Positions 7,261 to 14,284 of a DNA stretch of 24,631 nt are shown here, one piece after another (the stretch's first letter is position 1; every line of letters begins with the position of its first letter). Both the position numbers and the translations under genes were made by a program. The DNA lies in NCBI RefSeq assembly GCF_015668195.1, contig NZ_JADPFC010000015.1:1-24631 (forward strand), in the 5' to 3' direction. A model generated the notes under the pieces. The model made no database searches and was not told the origin of the DNA. It saw only the letters and a list, made by a program, of their open reading frames with translations. The DNA is from Romboutsia_C sp015668195 (GTDB lineage: Bacteria; Bacillota; Clostridia; Peptostreptococcales; Peptostreptococcaceae).

Positions 7261-8262
7261 TTAATTCTTATCATCATTTAAAACTTCTTTTATACCTTTA
7301 AAAGTTCCTAGGAAATTTACTGTATCAGAAGGTAATACTAACTTAGTTGCATTTCCTTGAGCAACCTTTTCTAATGCTTCTATAGATTTTAAAGCTAATA
7401 TTCTTTCATCTACATCAGATTCCTTCATAGCTGATAATACTTCTCTTAATCCTTTAGCTGTTGCTTCTTGAACCTTTAAAATAACTTCAGCTTCTCCTTG
7501 TGCTTTAGCTATAGCCATTTCTTTTACAGCCTCTGCTTCCCCTTGTGCTTTTAGTATAGAAGATTCTTTCAAACCTTCAGCTTCCCTTATCATAGCTTCT
7601 TTCTTAGCTTCTGCTCTAAGTATTGCTGATTGTTTTTCTCCTTCCGCTTGAAGTATTGAAGCTGATTTATTACCTTCTGCTTGAAGTATTGCCTCTCTTC
7701 TTTCTCTCTCAGCTCTCATTTGCTTTTCCATTGCTACTTGTATATCATGTGGTGGCATTATATTTTTAAGCTCTACCCTATTTACTTTTATACCCCACTT
7801 ATCAGTAGCCTCATCTAAAATAGCTCTCATCTTTGTATTTATAACATCTCTTGACGTTAAAGTTTCATCTAAATCTAATTCACCTATTAAATTTCTTAAA
7901 GTTGTAGCTGTTAGATTTTCTATAGCTGTAATAGCGTCTGCTATTTCAAATACATATCTTACGGGATCTGTTATTTTATAATAAACAACTGTATCTATTT
8001 GCATAGTTACATTATCTTTTGTTATAACTGGCTGAGGAGGAAAATCAACAACGTTTTCTCTCAAATCAATTACATAACTCATCTGATCTAAAAACGGAAC
8101 TAAGAAATGAACTCCTGTATCTGCTACCTTTCTAAATTTGCCTAGTCTCATTATTATACCTACTCTAGATTGTTTTACCACTCTTACACAAGATAGAGCA
8201 ATAACAATTGCTACTACTATTATAAGTATAGGTATTACTATATTCCCTATCATTTCAAACAT
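7261..8262 (-). CDS. SPFH/Band 7 (stomatin-like) membrane protein
   Basis: A 333-residue stomatin/prohibitin-family protein. One N-terminal membrane helix (about 5-27) is followed by the PHB domain (about 28-190), with VGIIMRLGKF, GVHFLVPFLD, the strand DLRENVVDFPPQPVITKDN and TLRNLIGELDLDETL, all typical of the family. After this comes a long charged Ala/Glu/Lys-rich coiled coil (about 180-285) with repeated (A/I)-x-x-AEG or AQGEAE segments. Such proteins form rings or scaffolds in membrane microdomains. It is preceded, 40 bp away, by an NfeD gene, the standard stomatin partner. The AGGAGG ribosome site before the ATG is strong. The exact cellular job is unknown in most bacteria; membrane quality control or domain organisation is the usual proposal. 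Confidence 0.93.
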   Translation of the reverse strand: MFEMIGNIVIPILIIVVAIVIALSCVRVVKQSRVGIIMRLGKFRKVADTGVHFLVPFLDQMSYVIDLRENVVDFPPQPVITKDNVTMQIDTVVYYKITDPVRYVFEIADAITAIENLTATTLRNLIGELDLDETLTSRDVINTKMRAILDEATDKWGIKVNRVELKNIMPPHDIQVAMEKQMRAERERREAILQAEGNKSASILQAEGEKQSAILRAEAKKEAMIREAEGLKESSILKAQGEAEAVKEMAIAKAQGEAEVILKVQEATAKGLREVLSAMKESDVDERILALKSIEALEKVAQGNATKLVLPSDTVNFLGTFKGIKEVLNDDKN

Positions 8263-8302
8263 AATACATCCTCCTAAATAATTTATATAATTTTTTATTT
8301 AA

Positions 8303-8743
8303 CTATTTAATTATAGATACTTCATCATGTTTACTTACAACTAACTTAACTCCCTCTATCTTAATCACTTTAACTTCCTCACCTCTTAAAATCTCACTAT
8401 TGTCTATAGATATTGCACTCCACTCTTCATTATCTACTACTACTAATCCCATTTGATTTTCTTTTATATCTTCTTTTACTATACCTTTTTTATTTAATAC
8501 AGCATTAAGATTTGTACTATACTTAAATGTTTTATCTTTTTTAACTATCTTTCTAGTACCTACTATTAATAAAATTATTGATATTACAGCAAATAATATT
8601 ACTTGGACTATTATACTTTCTATAAAACTACTTAAAAACATAAGTATTACAGCAGCTAAACTAAACCAAATTAAAGTTAAGCTCGGTGTCATAGCTTCTG
8701 CTATAGCAAATATTATTGCTACAACTAACCATACTAGTTTCAT
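8303..8743 (-). CDS. nfeD: NfeD-like membrane protein (short, non-protease form)
   Basis: A 146-residue protein with three closely packed membrane helices (about 2-20, 23-40 and 43-62), a basic stretch RKIVKKDK and a C-terminal OB-fold domain (about 79-143) with the family pattern ... KGIVKEDI ... MGLVVVDNEEWSAIS ... GEEVKVIKIEGVKLVV. It lacks the ClpP-class serine protease domain found in long NfeD proteins, so it belongs to the short class that pairs with stomatins. It sits directly upstream of the stomatin gene in the same direction, and the two products are expected to interact at the membrane. The ribosome site AGGAGGGGG stands about 5 bases before the ATG. No convincing promoter was fixed in the 110 bp upstream. 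Confidence 0.88.
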   Translation of the reverse strand: MKLVWLVVAIIFAIAEAMTPSLTLIWFSLAAVILMFLSSFIESIIVQVILFAVISIILLIVGTRKIVKKDKTFKYSTNLNAVLNKKGIVKEDIKENQMGLVVVDNEEWSAISIDNSEILRGEEVKVIKIEGVKLVVSKHDEVSIIK

Positions 8744-8853
8744 TGACCCCCTCCTAAATATAAATATATATTAATTGTATTATATCATTATTTAATTTAT
8801 ATCTATATTTATTATAAATTCTGTAATATATTGTAATATTTACTAATTTTCTT

Positions 8854-9888
8854 CTAATTTAAATAGTATATTTCATTACCATTAATATTTATACTAACTC
8901 TATTCCCTCTTACAAGCTTTAGATCTTTATTCTTTAATCTTACTTCTATAGCTTTTTTACTTTTATCCTTTCTTAAAAAAACACTTACTGTTTCTGGATT
9001 TTCTATTATATTTTCTACTACAAATTCATTACTTCTTGAGTCTTCTACCTTATCTATACTTATATTATTTTCTCTTATCCCTATGTACTTGAAATTTTTT
9101 ACCTTTATATTTTCTATTATTAAATCCCAATCTATAGCATATATAGTTTTATCCTCTAAAATCTTAACTCTTGATATATTTTTACATCCAGTTATTTTAG
9201 CTTCTAAAACTGTACTTGGGTTATTGAATAAATCATGTCTATTTTTTTTAACCTTAGCCTCTAAATCTTCATACACTACAATGTTCTCACACATTCTATA
9301 TGCTTCTTCTATATCATGAGTAACAATTATTGAATTTTTATTGTATTCATTTAATATTTCACTTATTTCTAATTCTATGTTTTTTCTTAGATGATAATCT
9401 AGCGCCGAAAATGGTTCATCTAGCAACAAAATTTCTGGTTCCGTAACTAAAACTCTAGCTAACGCTACCCTCTGTGCTTGTCCTCCTGACAATTCATAAG
9501 GGTACCTATTTTCTAATCCATTAAGCTTTAATTTGTTTATATACTTTTGAGATAATTCTTCTCTATCTTTTTTTTGTAACTTATTTATTCCAATCTCTAT
9601 ATTTTTCTTTACAGTCATATGAGGAAATAGTCCATAATTTTGAAATAAAAATCCGACTTTTCTATCCTGAGGAGGTAGGTTTACTTTTTCATCCGAATCA
9701 AATAGTACCTTATTGTTTAATATAATTCTACCTTTATCCGGTGTTTCAAGGCCTGCAATACATTTTAATGTCATACTCTTCCCCGAGCCTGATTGTCCTA
9801 AAAAAACTAGTTTTTTACATTCTTGATTTATTTTAACTTTTAATACTTTTTCTCCAACCCTTTTTTCTATATCAATATATAGAGACAT
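8854..9888 (-). CDS. modC: Molybdate ABC transporter ATP-binding protein
   Basis: A 344-residue ABC ATPase energising molybdate uptake on the cytoplasmic face of the membrane. Walker A GQSGSGKS is at 31-38, the Q-loop Gln at 83 within FLFQNYGLFPHMTV, signature LSGGQAQRVALARVL at 133-147, Walker B ILLLDEP at 153-159, the D-loop SALD at 161-164 and the switch His at 191. The family-typical PPQDRKVGF (72-80) is present. Residues about 235-344 form a C-terminal extension of MOP/TOBE-like length, but I cannot recognise clear TOBE signatures in it, so ligand-dependent control is uncertain. Its start overlaps the modB stop by one base (TAATG), indicating translational coupling. Sulfate or tungstate specificity is an alternative. 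Confidence 0.9.
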   Translation of the reverse strand: MSLYIDIEKRVGEKVLKVKINQECKKLVFLGQSGSGKSMTLKCIAGLETPDKGRIILNNKVLFDSDEKVNLPPQDRKVGFLFQNYGLFPHMTVKKNIEIGINKLQKKDREELSQKYINKLKLNGLENRYPYELSGGQAQRVALARVLVTEPEILLLDEPFSALDYHLRKNIELEISEILNEYNKNSIIVTHDIEEAYRMCENIVVYEDLEAKVKKNRHDLFNNPSTVLEAKITGCKNISRVKILEDKTIYAIDWDLIIENIKVKNFKYIGIRENNISIDKVEDSRSNEFVVENIIENPETVSVFLRKDKSKKAIEVRLKNKDLKLVRGNRVSININGNEIYYLN

Positions 9889-10571
9889 TATTTTTTCCTC
9901 TTTCCTACTATTTTTAATTGTTTGTTAGACCAATAATTAAGTATTAACATTATACCTAATGACATTAGTATTATTACCATAACCCAAAAGCTAGCCATAG
10001 CCATATTTCCACTTTCAACCTCAAAAAATATAGCTATTGGTATTGTTTGTGTTTTTCCGGGTATATTTCCTGCTATCATCAACGTAGCCCCAAACTCACC
10101 TATTGCTCTTGCAAATGATAATGCTATACCTCCTATCAAGCCAGGTGTTGATAGCGGTAATACTATCTTTTTAAATATATTCCACTCACTAAGACCTAGG
10201 GTCCTTGCTGATAGTATTATATTTTCATCGATTTGTTCAAATGCCGACCTTAAACTTCTGTACATAATTGGTAAAGATACTGCTACTGCTGAAATTACAG
10301 TAGCCCACCAAGTAAATATTATATTTTTATTCATTGATATTAATATATTTCCTATTATCCCATTTTTGCCGAATATAAGTAATAAACAAAACCCAACTAC
10401 TGTTGGAGGAAGTATTAAAGGAAGGCTTAAGATTATCTCGATTAGTGTTCTAAATTTTCCTTTATAATTCATCATAAGATATGCTATTAAAATTCCTATT
10501 ATACTTGTTATAATAGTTGCAATTAGAGATGTTTTTATAGATATAACTAATGGTGCCAAATCAAGATTCAT
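9888..10571 (-). CDS. modB: Molybdate ABC transporter permease
   Basis: A 227-residue integral membrane protein with about five membrane helices, the channel part of the molybdate importer. The cytoplasmic EAA loop that docks on the ATPase is SARTLGLSEWNIFKKIVLPL followed by STPGLIGG. It is trailed by FARAIGEFGATLMIAGNIPGKTQTIP, a hallmark of ModB/CysT-type permeases. Early residues SLPLILPPTVVGF are equally typical. It lies between modA (28 bp upstream) and modC (1-bp overlap). Family members also carry tungstate or sulfate; the assignment as molybdate rests on the ModA-type binding protein. Confidence 0.93.
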   Translation of the reverse strand: MNLDLAPLVISIKTSLIATIITSIIGILIAYLMMNYKGKFRTLIEIILSLPLILPPTVVGFCLLLIFGKNGIIGNILISMNKNIIFTWWATVISAVAVSLPIMYRSLRSAFEQIDENIILSARTLGLSEWNIFKKIVLPLSTPGLIGGIALSFARAIGEFGATLMIAGNIPGKTQTIPIAIFFEVESGNMAMASFWVMVIILMSLGIMLILNYWSNKQLKIVGKRKK

Positions 10572-10599
10572 ATTTTATGTAATTCCCCCTATCTTCTAA

Positions 10600-11367
10600 T
10601 TATATTTCCTTATACCCATATTTTTTTAAAATATCTTGCCCCTCATTGCTAAATAAAAATTCTTGGAAATTTTTAGCCTCTTCTATATTTTTGCTATCCT
10701 TTATTATTGCCATTGGGTATATTATAGACGAATGATATTTATCATCTATTTCCTTTATAACATTAATTTTATTATTGTTTACTACATCCGTTGAATATAC
10801 AAATCCTACGTCTACGTTTTCTGCTTGAGTCCATGCTAGTACTTCTTTTACATCTTTTGCATAAACTAACTTGTCTTTTACTTTTTCCTCTAAATTTAAA
10901 TTTTTTAAAGTTTCATATGCATATTCTCCTGCTGGTACACTTTTAGGGTGACCTATTCCTATATGTTTGACTTTTTCACTCATAAGATCATTCATACTAT
11001 AACTGTTTGAATTATTACTACTAATTAAAACCAAATTATTTTTTACTAAATCTCTTACACTTTCTTTATTTAATATACCTTTTTTATTTAACTCATCTAC
11101 TTGTTTTTTCCCTGCTGAAATGAATAAATCACAAGGAGCCCCTTGTTCAATTTGTTGTTTTAGAGTTCCTGATGAACCATAATTTATTACTAATTCTACA
11201 TTATCATTTTTAAGTTCATATTCTTTTTTTAATTCTAAAATTGCTTCTTTTAAACTTGCTGCTACCGAAACATTAATTTGTTTTTTATTATTTTCATTAC
11301 TTGTACACCCTAAAATACTAGTAGATATTAAACATAATATTCCCATAAAGATGCTAAATTTTTTCAT
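10600..11367 (-). CDS. modA: Molybdate-binding lipoprotein
   Basis: A 255-residue solute-binding protein anchored outside the membrane. The signal peptide (MKKFSIFMGILCLISTSI) ends in the lipobox LGC with Cys21 as the lipidated residue. The mature part has the ModA pattern: VSVAASLKEAI (oxyanion-contacting Ala-Ser), NYGSSGTLKQQIEQGAPCDLFISA, GHPKSVPAGEYAYETL and WTQAENVDVGFVYSTD. It captures molybdate or tungstate and delivers it to ModB. The operon presumably supports molybdenum or tungsten cofactor enzymes encoded elsewhere. The start has GGGAGAAG about 7 bases upstream. Only 76 bp separate it from the repeat-protein gene, and most of that is occupied by a terminator hairpin. Confidence 0.92.
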   Translation of the reverse strand: MKKFSIFMGILCLISTSILGCTSNENNKKQINVSVAASLKEAILELKKEYELKNDNVELVINYGSSGTLKQQIEQGAPCDLFISAGKKQVDELNKKGILNKESVRDLVKNNLVLISSNNSNSYSMNDLMSEKVKHIGIGHPKSVPAGEYAYETLKNLNLEEKVKDKLVYAKDVKEVLAWTQAENVDVGFVYSTDVVNNNKINVIKEIDDKYHSSIIYPMAIIKDSKNIEEAKNFQEFLFSNEGQDILKKYGYKEI

Positions 11368-11413
11368 AATATACTTCTCCCTAAATTAATTTTGTAACAT
11401 CTTTATATTATCA

Positions 11414-11441
11414 AAAACACCTACATTAATGTAGGTGTTTT
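11414..11441 (-). terminator. Perfect 28-bp palindrome between the repeat-protein gene and modA
   Basis: Arms AAAACACCTACATT (11414-11427) and its exact complement (11428-11441), starting 2 bases after the stop codon of the repeat-protein gene and followed on the minus strand by five T residues. This is an intrinsic terminator. It is also only 46 bp from the modA start, so it could double as an attenuator or as a protein-binding palindrome for mod. Confidence 0.75.
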
Positions 11442-11443
11442 AA

Positions 11444-12091
11444 TTATTTTTTATTATTATCTATTATAGTTTTAGTTGTATCTAAATCTTTTCCTATACA
11501 TCTTTGACTGTTTATTCTTTCTGATACTAACATTTCTGCTAATAGGCCTTTTAATTCATGTACTAATTTTTCTATTTCTTTTTTACCTATTTCTTCTTTG
11601 TCAATTTCTTTTTTTACTTCTTTTTGGTCTATTATAGTTTTAGTTGTATCTAAATCTTTTCCTATACATCTTTGACTGTTTATTCTTTCTGATACTAACA
11701 TAGTATCTACCATATTCTTAGCTTCTTCTACTAAATTGCTTATTTCTTCTTCTGTAAACTCTTCTTTATCAACACTTTGATCTATTATAGTTTTAGTTGT
11801 ATCTAAATCTTTTCCTATACATCTTTGAGTATTTATTCTCTCTGATGTTAGCATAACTCCTGAAATCCCTTTTATTTCTTTCGCTATTGTAGATATTTCT
11901 TTTCCTAACTTATTTAACTCTTCTTGTGTTAATTCTTCTTTTTCTACATCTTGGTCTATTATAGTCTTAGTTGTGTCTAAATCTTTTCCTATACATCTTT
12001 GTGTATTAATTCTTTCTGAAGCTAGCATAACCCCCGCTAATCCTGTTAATTCTTCTTTTAAACCATGTAATACATTTCCTAATTTTTTCAT
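11444..12091 (-). CDS. Unrecognised protein with four helix-plus-cysteine-motif repeats
   Basis: I do not recognise this 215-residue protein. It consists of four units, each an amphipathic, Glu/Lys-rich helix of about 20-28 residues ending in ML, followed by a nearly invariant block: SERIN, then T or S, then QRCIGKDLDTT, then KTIID. The blocks lie at about 21-47, 79-105, 130-156 and 186-212, with single cysteines at 33, 91, 142 and 198, the only cysteines present. There is no signal peptide or membrane helix. The linkers differ while the blocks do not. The start is the ATG at 12091 (GAGGTGG six bases upstream). An in-frame ATG at 12121 would lie at the predicted transcription start and lacks a ribosome site. 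The gene has its own promoter and terminator. Function is unknown; possibilities are a scaffold, a thiol or metal binder, or a multi-copy peptide precursor. Confidence 0.85.
   Translation of the reverse strand: MKKLGNVLHGLKEELTGLAGVMLASERINTQRCIGKDLDTTKTIIDQDVEKEELTQEELNKLGKEISTIAKEIKGISGVMLTSERINTQRCIGKDLDTTKTIIDQSVDKEEFTEEEISNLVEEAKNMVDTMLVSERINSQRCIGKDLDTTKTIIDQKEVKKEIDKEEIGKKEIEKLVHELKGLLAEMLVSERINSQRCIGKDLDTTKTIIDNNKK
11460..11533 (-). repeat. 74-bp coding repeat, copy 4 (3'-most)
   Basis: Encodes the fourth conserved block of the repeat protein. It is identical at every base to the copy at 11628-11701. Confidence 0.95.
11628..11701 (-). repeat. 74-bp coding repeat, copy 3
   Basis: Encodes the third block. 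Identical over all 74 bases to copy 4, with the match stopping abruptly at both ends where the diverged linkers begin. Confidence 0.95.
11781..11854 (-). repeat. 74-bp coding repeat, copy 2
   Basis: Encodes the second block. It differs from copies 3 and 4 at 6 of 74 positions by my count, all in the half that encodes the N-terminal side of the block. Confidence 0.93.
11955..12028 (-). repeat. 74-bp coding repeat, copy 1 (5'-most)
   Basis: Encodes the first block. It differs from copies 3 and 4 at 9 of 74 positions by my count, again mostly on the N-terminal side; the segment encoding QRCIGKDLD is nearly unchanged. Confidence 0.93.
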
Positions 12092-12127
12092 GTCCAGCCA
12101 CCTCGTTGTTAAATTTTGCATCTTTTA

Positions 12128-12156
12128 ATTATAATTACCATATAAACATTTGTAAA
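12128..12156 (-). promoter_or_regulatory. Sigma-A-type promoter of the repeat-protein gene
   Basis: On the minus strand TTTACA (12151-12156) and TATAAT (12128-12133) are 17 bp apart, five of six and six of six consensus matches. The expected start near 12121 gives a leader of about 30 nt and shows that translation must begin at 12091 rather than 12121. Confidence 0.7.
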
Positions 12157-12247
12157 TACTTTATTTTATCTTACTTTTATTATACCTATTATTGTAAAAA
12201 TATATATATTTTTTGATTAATTTAATATATTATATTCTTACCACAAA

Positions 12248-13243
12248 TTACCTAAGTTTAAACTCTGATTTTGTTTCTCCAACAATTTCTCCTCTATCAT
12301 TTTTTAATTTTGGATTATGAAACTTAGATAATTTTTCTTTTTCTTCTTTAGATATTAAACCTAATTGATTTAAAGTTTCTACTACTGCACAGTTAGTAGA
12401 TATATTACTTCCATCTTCTGTCTTAACAGCTATACCTATCCCATTTTTTTTATCTCCTAATAAATATACACCCTCAGATCCCATTTTCCCAAATATTCTT
12501 CCTTTACATGCCTTCATTAATTCTGTACAAAATCTATCACTTCCTCCTACCATCTCAGGATAACTAGTCATAGCTTCAGTAATTTTATTTATGTACTCTG
12601 ATTTATCATGTATATTTGCAGGATTAGCCATTTGTGCAAATCCATATGCTAAATTTTTTAACTTTAGTGCATGTACTGGAGCACCACACCCATCTACCCC
12701 AATTAAGATATTTTTCCTATCACACCCACATATTTTAGATATATCATTTAATATTCTTTGCTGAACTGGGTGTTTCAATTCTAAGTAATCATCTAAAGTT
12801 TCCTTATTAAATTTAGCACTAATCAACATTCCACAATGCTTCCCAGAACAGTTGTGATGTTTTTTACTTATATCTTTTCCAGACTTAATTAAATTCTTAT
12901 ATACATTTAAATTAAATGGTATGTTAGTTCCACACTTTAAATTATCTTCGCTAAGATTTGATTTTTTTAATATACTATCTATACCCTCTACATGGTAATC
13001 TTCACTGGAGTGAGAAGAGCACATTAGTGCTATTTCTTTATTATTTATACTATATTTTTCACAAGCTCCACTCTCTAAAACTTGTATTGCCTGTATTGGT
13101 TTTACGCTAGATCTTGCATATACAATTTCATCTGGATTTGAATGATACTTTAGTAATTTATTATTACTATCGGCTACGGCTATATGAACATTATGGCTAC
13201 ACTCAACTATATTTCCTCTATATGTATTTACTGCTCCCTTCAT
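12248..13243 (-). CDS. L-asparaginase, Rhizobium etli (ReAIV/ReAV, Asparaginase_II) family
   Basis: A 331-residue asparaginase of the third structural class, unrelated to E. coli AnsA/AnsB. It would hydrolyse asparagine to aspartate and ammonia. The two Ser-Lys tandems are visible: SSVKPIQ with Ser45 and Lys48, and CSGKH with Cys132 and Lys135. Cys186 in GVDGCGAPVHAL completes the Cys-Lys-Cys zinc site. All are displaced by three from the R. etli ReAV numbering (Ser48, Lys51, Cys135, Lys138, Cys189), so the active site looks intact. There is no signal peptide, so it is cytoplasmic. It is a single gene divergent from hsmR, with AAGGAGG before its ATG. I found no clear terminator in the 126 bp after it. 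Confidence 0.9.
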   Translation of the reverse strand: MKGAVNTYRGNIVECSHNVHIAVADSNNKLLKYHSNPDEIVYARSSVKPIQAIQVLESGACEKYSINNKEIALMCSSHSSEDYHVEGIDSILKKSNLSEDNLKCGTNIPFNLNVYKNLIKSGKDISKKHHNCSGKHCGMLISAKFNKETLDDYLELKHPVQQRILNDISKICGCDRKNILIGVDGCGAPVHALKLKNLAYGFAQMANPANIHDKSEYINKITEAMTSYPEMVGGSDRFCTELMKACKGRIFGKMGSEGVYLLGDKKNGIGIAVKTEDGSNISTNCAVVETLNQLGLISKEEKEKLSKFHNPKLKNDRGEIVGETKSEFKLR

Positions 13244-13357
13244 ATTAATCCTCCTTATAAAAAATATTTTATTAATTATTATATGTTATTTTTCTTTATC
13301 TATATAATTTTTTAAAATTGGTTCGTATATAAATTATTCACTTTTTAACTTTTAATT

Positions 13358-13371
13358 GTTTGTATCCAAAC
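13358..13371 (+). promoter_or_regulatory. Candidate operator upstream of hsmR
   Basis: An inverted repeat GTTTG-TATC-CAAAC lies 31 bases before the hsmR start, about where the promoter -35 region would fall (TTGTTT at 13356-13361). MarR proteins often repress their own gene through such a site. Short arms and AT-rich context keep this tentative. Confidence 0.35.
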
Positions 13372-13402
13372 TTTCTGGGTAATAAATTATAGAGGTGATT
13401 TT

Positions 13403-13834
13403 TTGAATTCAAAATATGACTGTTTTAAAATAGTCTTACTATTAAAAGAACTTTACTCTAAGACAATGTATTCTATAGAAGACAATTTTAAAGAAGAAAG
13501 TTTGACTTATCAACAAATTATCGTAATTAAACTTATTGCTCATAATAATGATTTAACAATATCTGATCTTTGTAAAGAAATGTCTTTAGCCAAAGGTACT
13601 GTTTCAGGTATAGTTACTAGGCTTGAACAAGGTGGATATGTGGAAAAATTTAAAAAGGAGACTGATAAACGAAATACTTATCTAAAATTTACTGATAAAG
13701 GAAGATCTTTTGCTTTTGAATTTCGATCTAAGATTCAAAAAAGTTTTGATAATACTTTTAGAAATTGTGATAATGAAGATTTATATGAGCTTACACTAAG
13801 CTTAAAAAATATTTTATCTAAAATTAAGGAGTGA
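13403..13834 (+). CDS. hsmR: MarR-family regulator, probable haem-responsive HsmR
   Basis: A 143-residue winged-helix regulator of the MarR family. The DNA-binding region runs from about 39 to 105, with the helix-turn-helix LTISDLCKEMSLAKGTVSGI (51-70) and the wing in YVEKFKKETDKRNTYLKFT. N- and C-terminal helices form the dimer interface. The start is a TTG at 13403, with GAGGTGA about 5 bases upstream; no ATG fits the frame. Its stop overlaps the ribosome site of hsmA, so the two genes are one operon. In Clostridioides difficile the equivalent HsmR releases its operon when it binds haem. I transfer that role from the gene pairing, not from ligand residues I can identify, so other MarR effectors are possible. 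Confidence 0.75.
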   Translation: MNSKYDCFKIVLLLKELYSKTMYSIEDNFKEESLTYQQIIVIKLIAHNNDLTISDLCKEMSLAKGTVSGIVTRLEQGGYVEKFKKETDKRNTYLKFTDKGRSFAFEFRSKIQKSFDNTFRNCDNEDLYELTLSLKNILSKIKE

Positions 13835-13839
13835 CAATT

Positions 13840-14235
13840 ATGAGTACTAAATTAATCATGGCAATTATATTTATTACATCTGCCCTTGTTTTCTACACTA
13901 TAGGTGTTTTTAGTGAAAGGAGAGCTAATACTTTAAACAAAAAGCACGTTATAATATTTTGGTTAGGTCTTGTATGTGATACTTTAGGTACAACTACAAT
14001 GAAAAGTATTGCTTCTAGCGGTAACCTATCTATCTCCCCTCTTGCTGAGAGTATACACGGAATAACAGGTTTACTTGCTATAATTCTTATGCTATTTCAC
14101 GCTCTTTGGGCAACTTACGTATTATATAAAAATGATGAAAATCAAAAGAGAGTATTCCATAAATTTAGTATAGTGGTTTGGTCTATATGGCTTATCCCTT
14201 ACTTTATTGGAATGTTTATTGGAATGATGCATTAA
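13840..14235 (+). CDS. hsmA: HsmA-family membrane protein (haem-binding type)
   Basis: A 131-residue membrane protein with four predicted helices (about 4-22, 35-57, 70-93 and 107-127). It matches the small HsmA family known from Clostridioides difficile, where the protein binds haem and helps resist haem toxicity and oxidative stress. Histidines at 36, 73, 87 and 107 are placed at or in the helices and could ligate haem. Other family-like stretches are FWLGLVCDTLGTTTM (40-54) and ESIHGITGLLAIILMLFHALWA. I start at the ATG at 13840: AAGGAG lies 8 bases upstream, whereas the GTG in frame at 13831 overlaps the ribosome site. It follows hsmR with 5 bp between stop and start. Confidence 0.82.
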   Translation: MSTKLIMAIIFITSALVFYTIGVFSERRANTLNKKHVIIFWLGLVCDTLGTTTMKSIASSGNLSISPLAESIHGITGLLAIILMLFHALWATYVLYKNDENQKRVFHKFSIVVWSIWLIPYFIGMFIGMMH

Positions 14236-14236
14236 T

Positions 14237-14284
14237 AAAATATAAAAAGAACGTTGCTTTAAAACAACGTTCTTTTTATATTTT
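14237..14284. terminator. Bidirectional terminator between hsmA and the sensor kinase gene
   Basis: A 20-bp perfect stem (14237-14256 with 14265-14284, core AGAACGTTG/CAACGTTCT), flanked by A and T tracts on both sides, lying directly between two converging genes. It overlaps the last base pairs of the sensor kinase stop codon and starts 2 bases after the hsmA stop. Confidence 0.9.

Noticed and set aside
11368..11443. Molybdenum-cofactor riboswitch upstream of modA
   Set aside because: The leader after the terminator is under 50 nt and has only one simple palindrome, far too small for that riboswitch.
11460..12028. Four evenly spaced direct repeats resembling a CRISPR array
   Set aside because: Repeats are 74 bp, the spacing is 153-174 bp, and all lie in one continuous reading frame with conserved protein sequence. 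They are coding repeats.
12091..12121. Longer version of the repeat protein starting at the ATG at 12121
   Set aside because: That ATG lies at the predicted transcription start and has no ribosome site; GAGGTGG stands before the ATG at 12091 instead.
13831..13839. GTG start for hsmA at 13831
   Set aside because: It falls within the ribosome site; the ATG at 13840 has AAGGAG at 8 bases.
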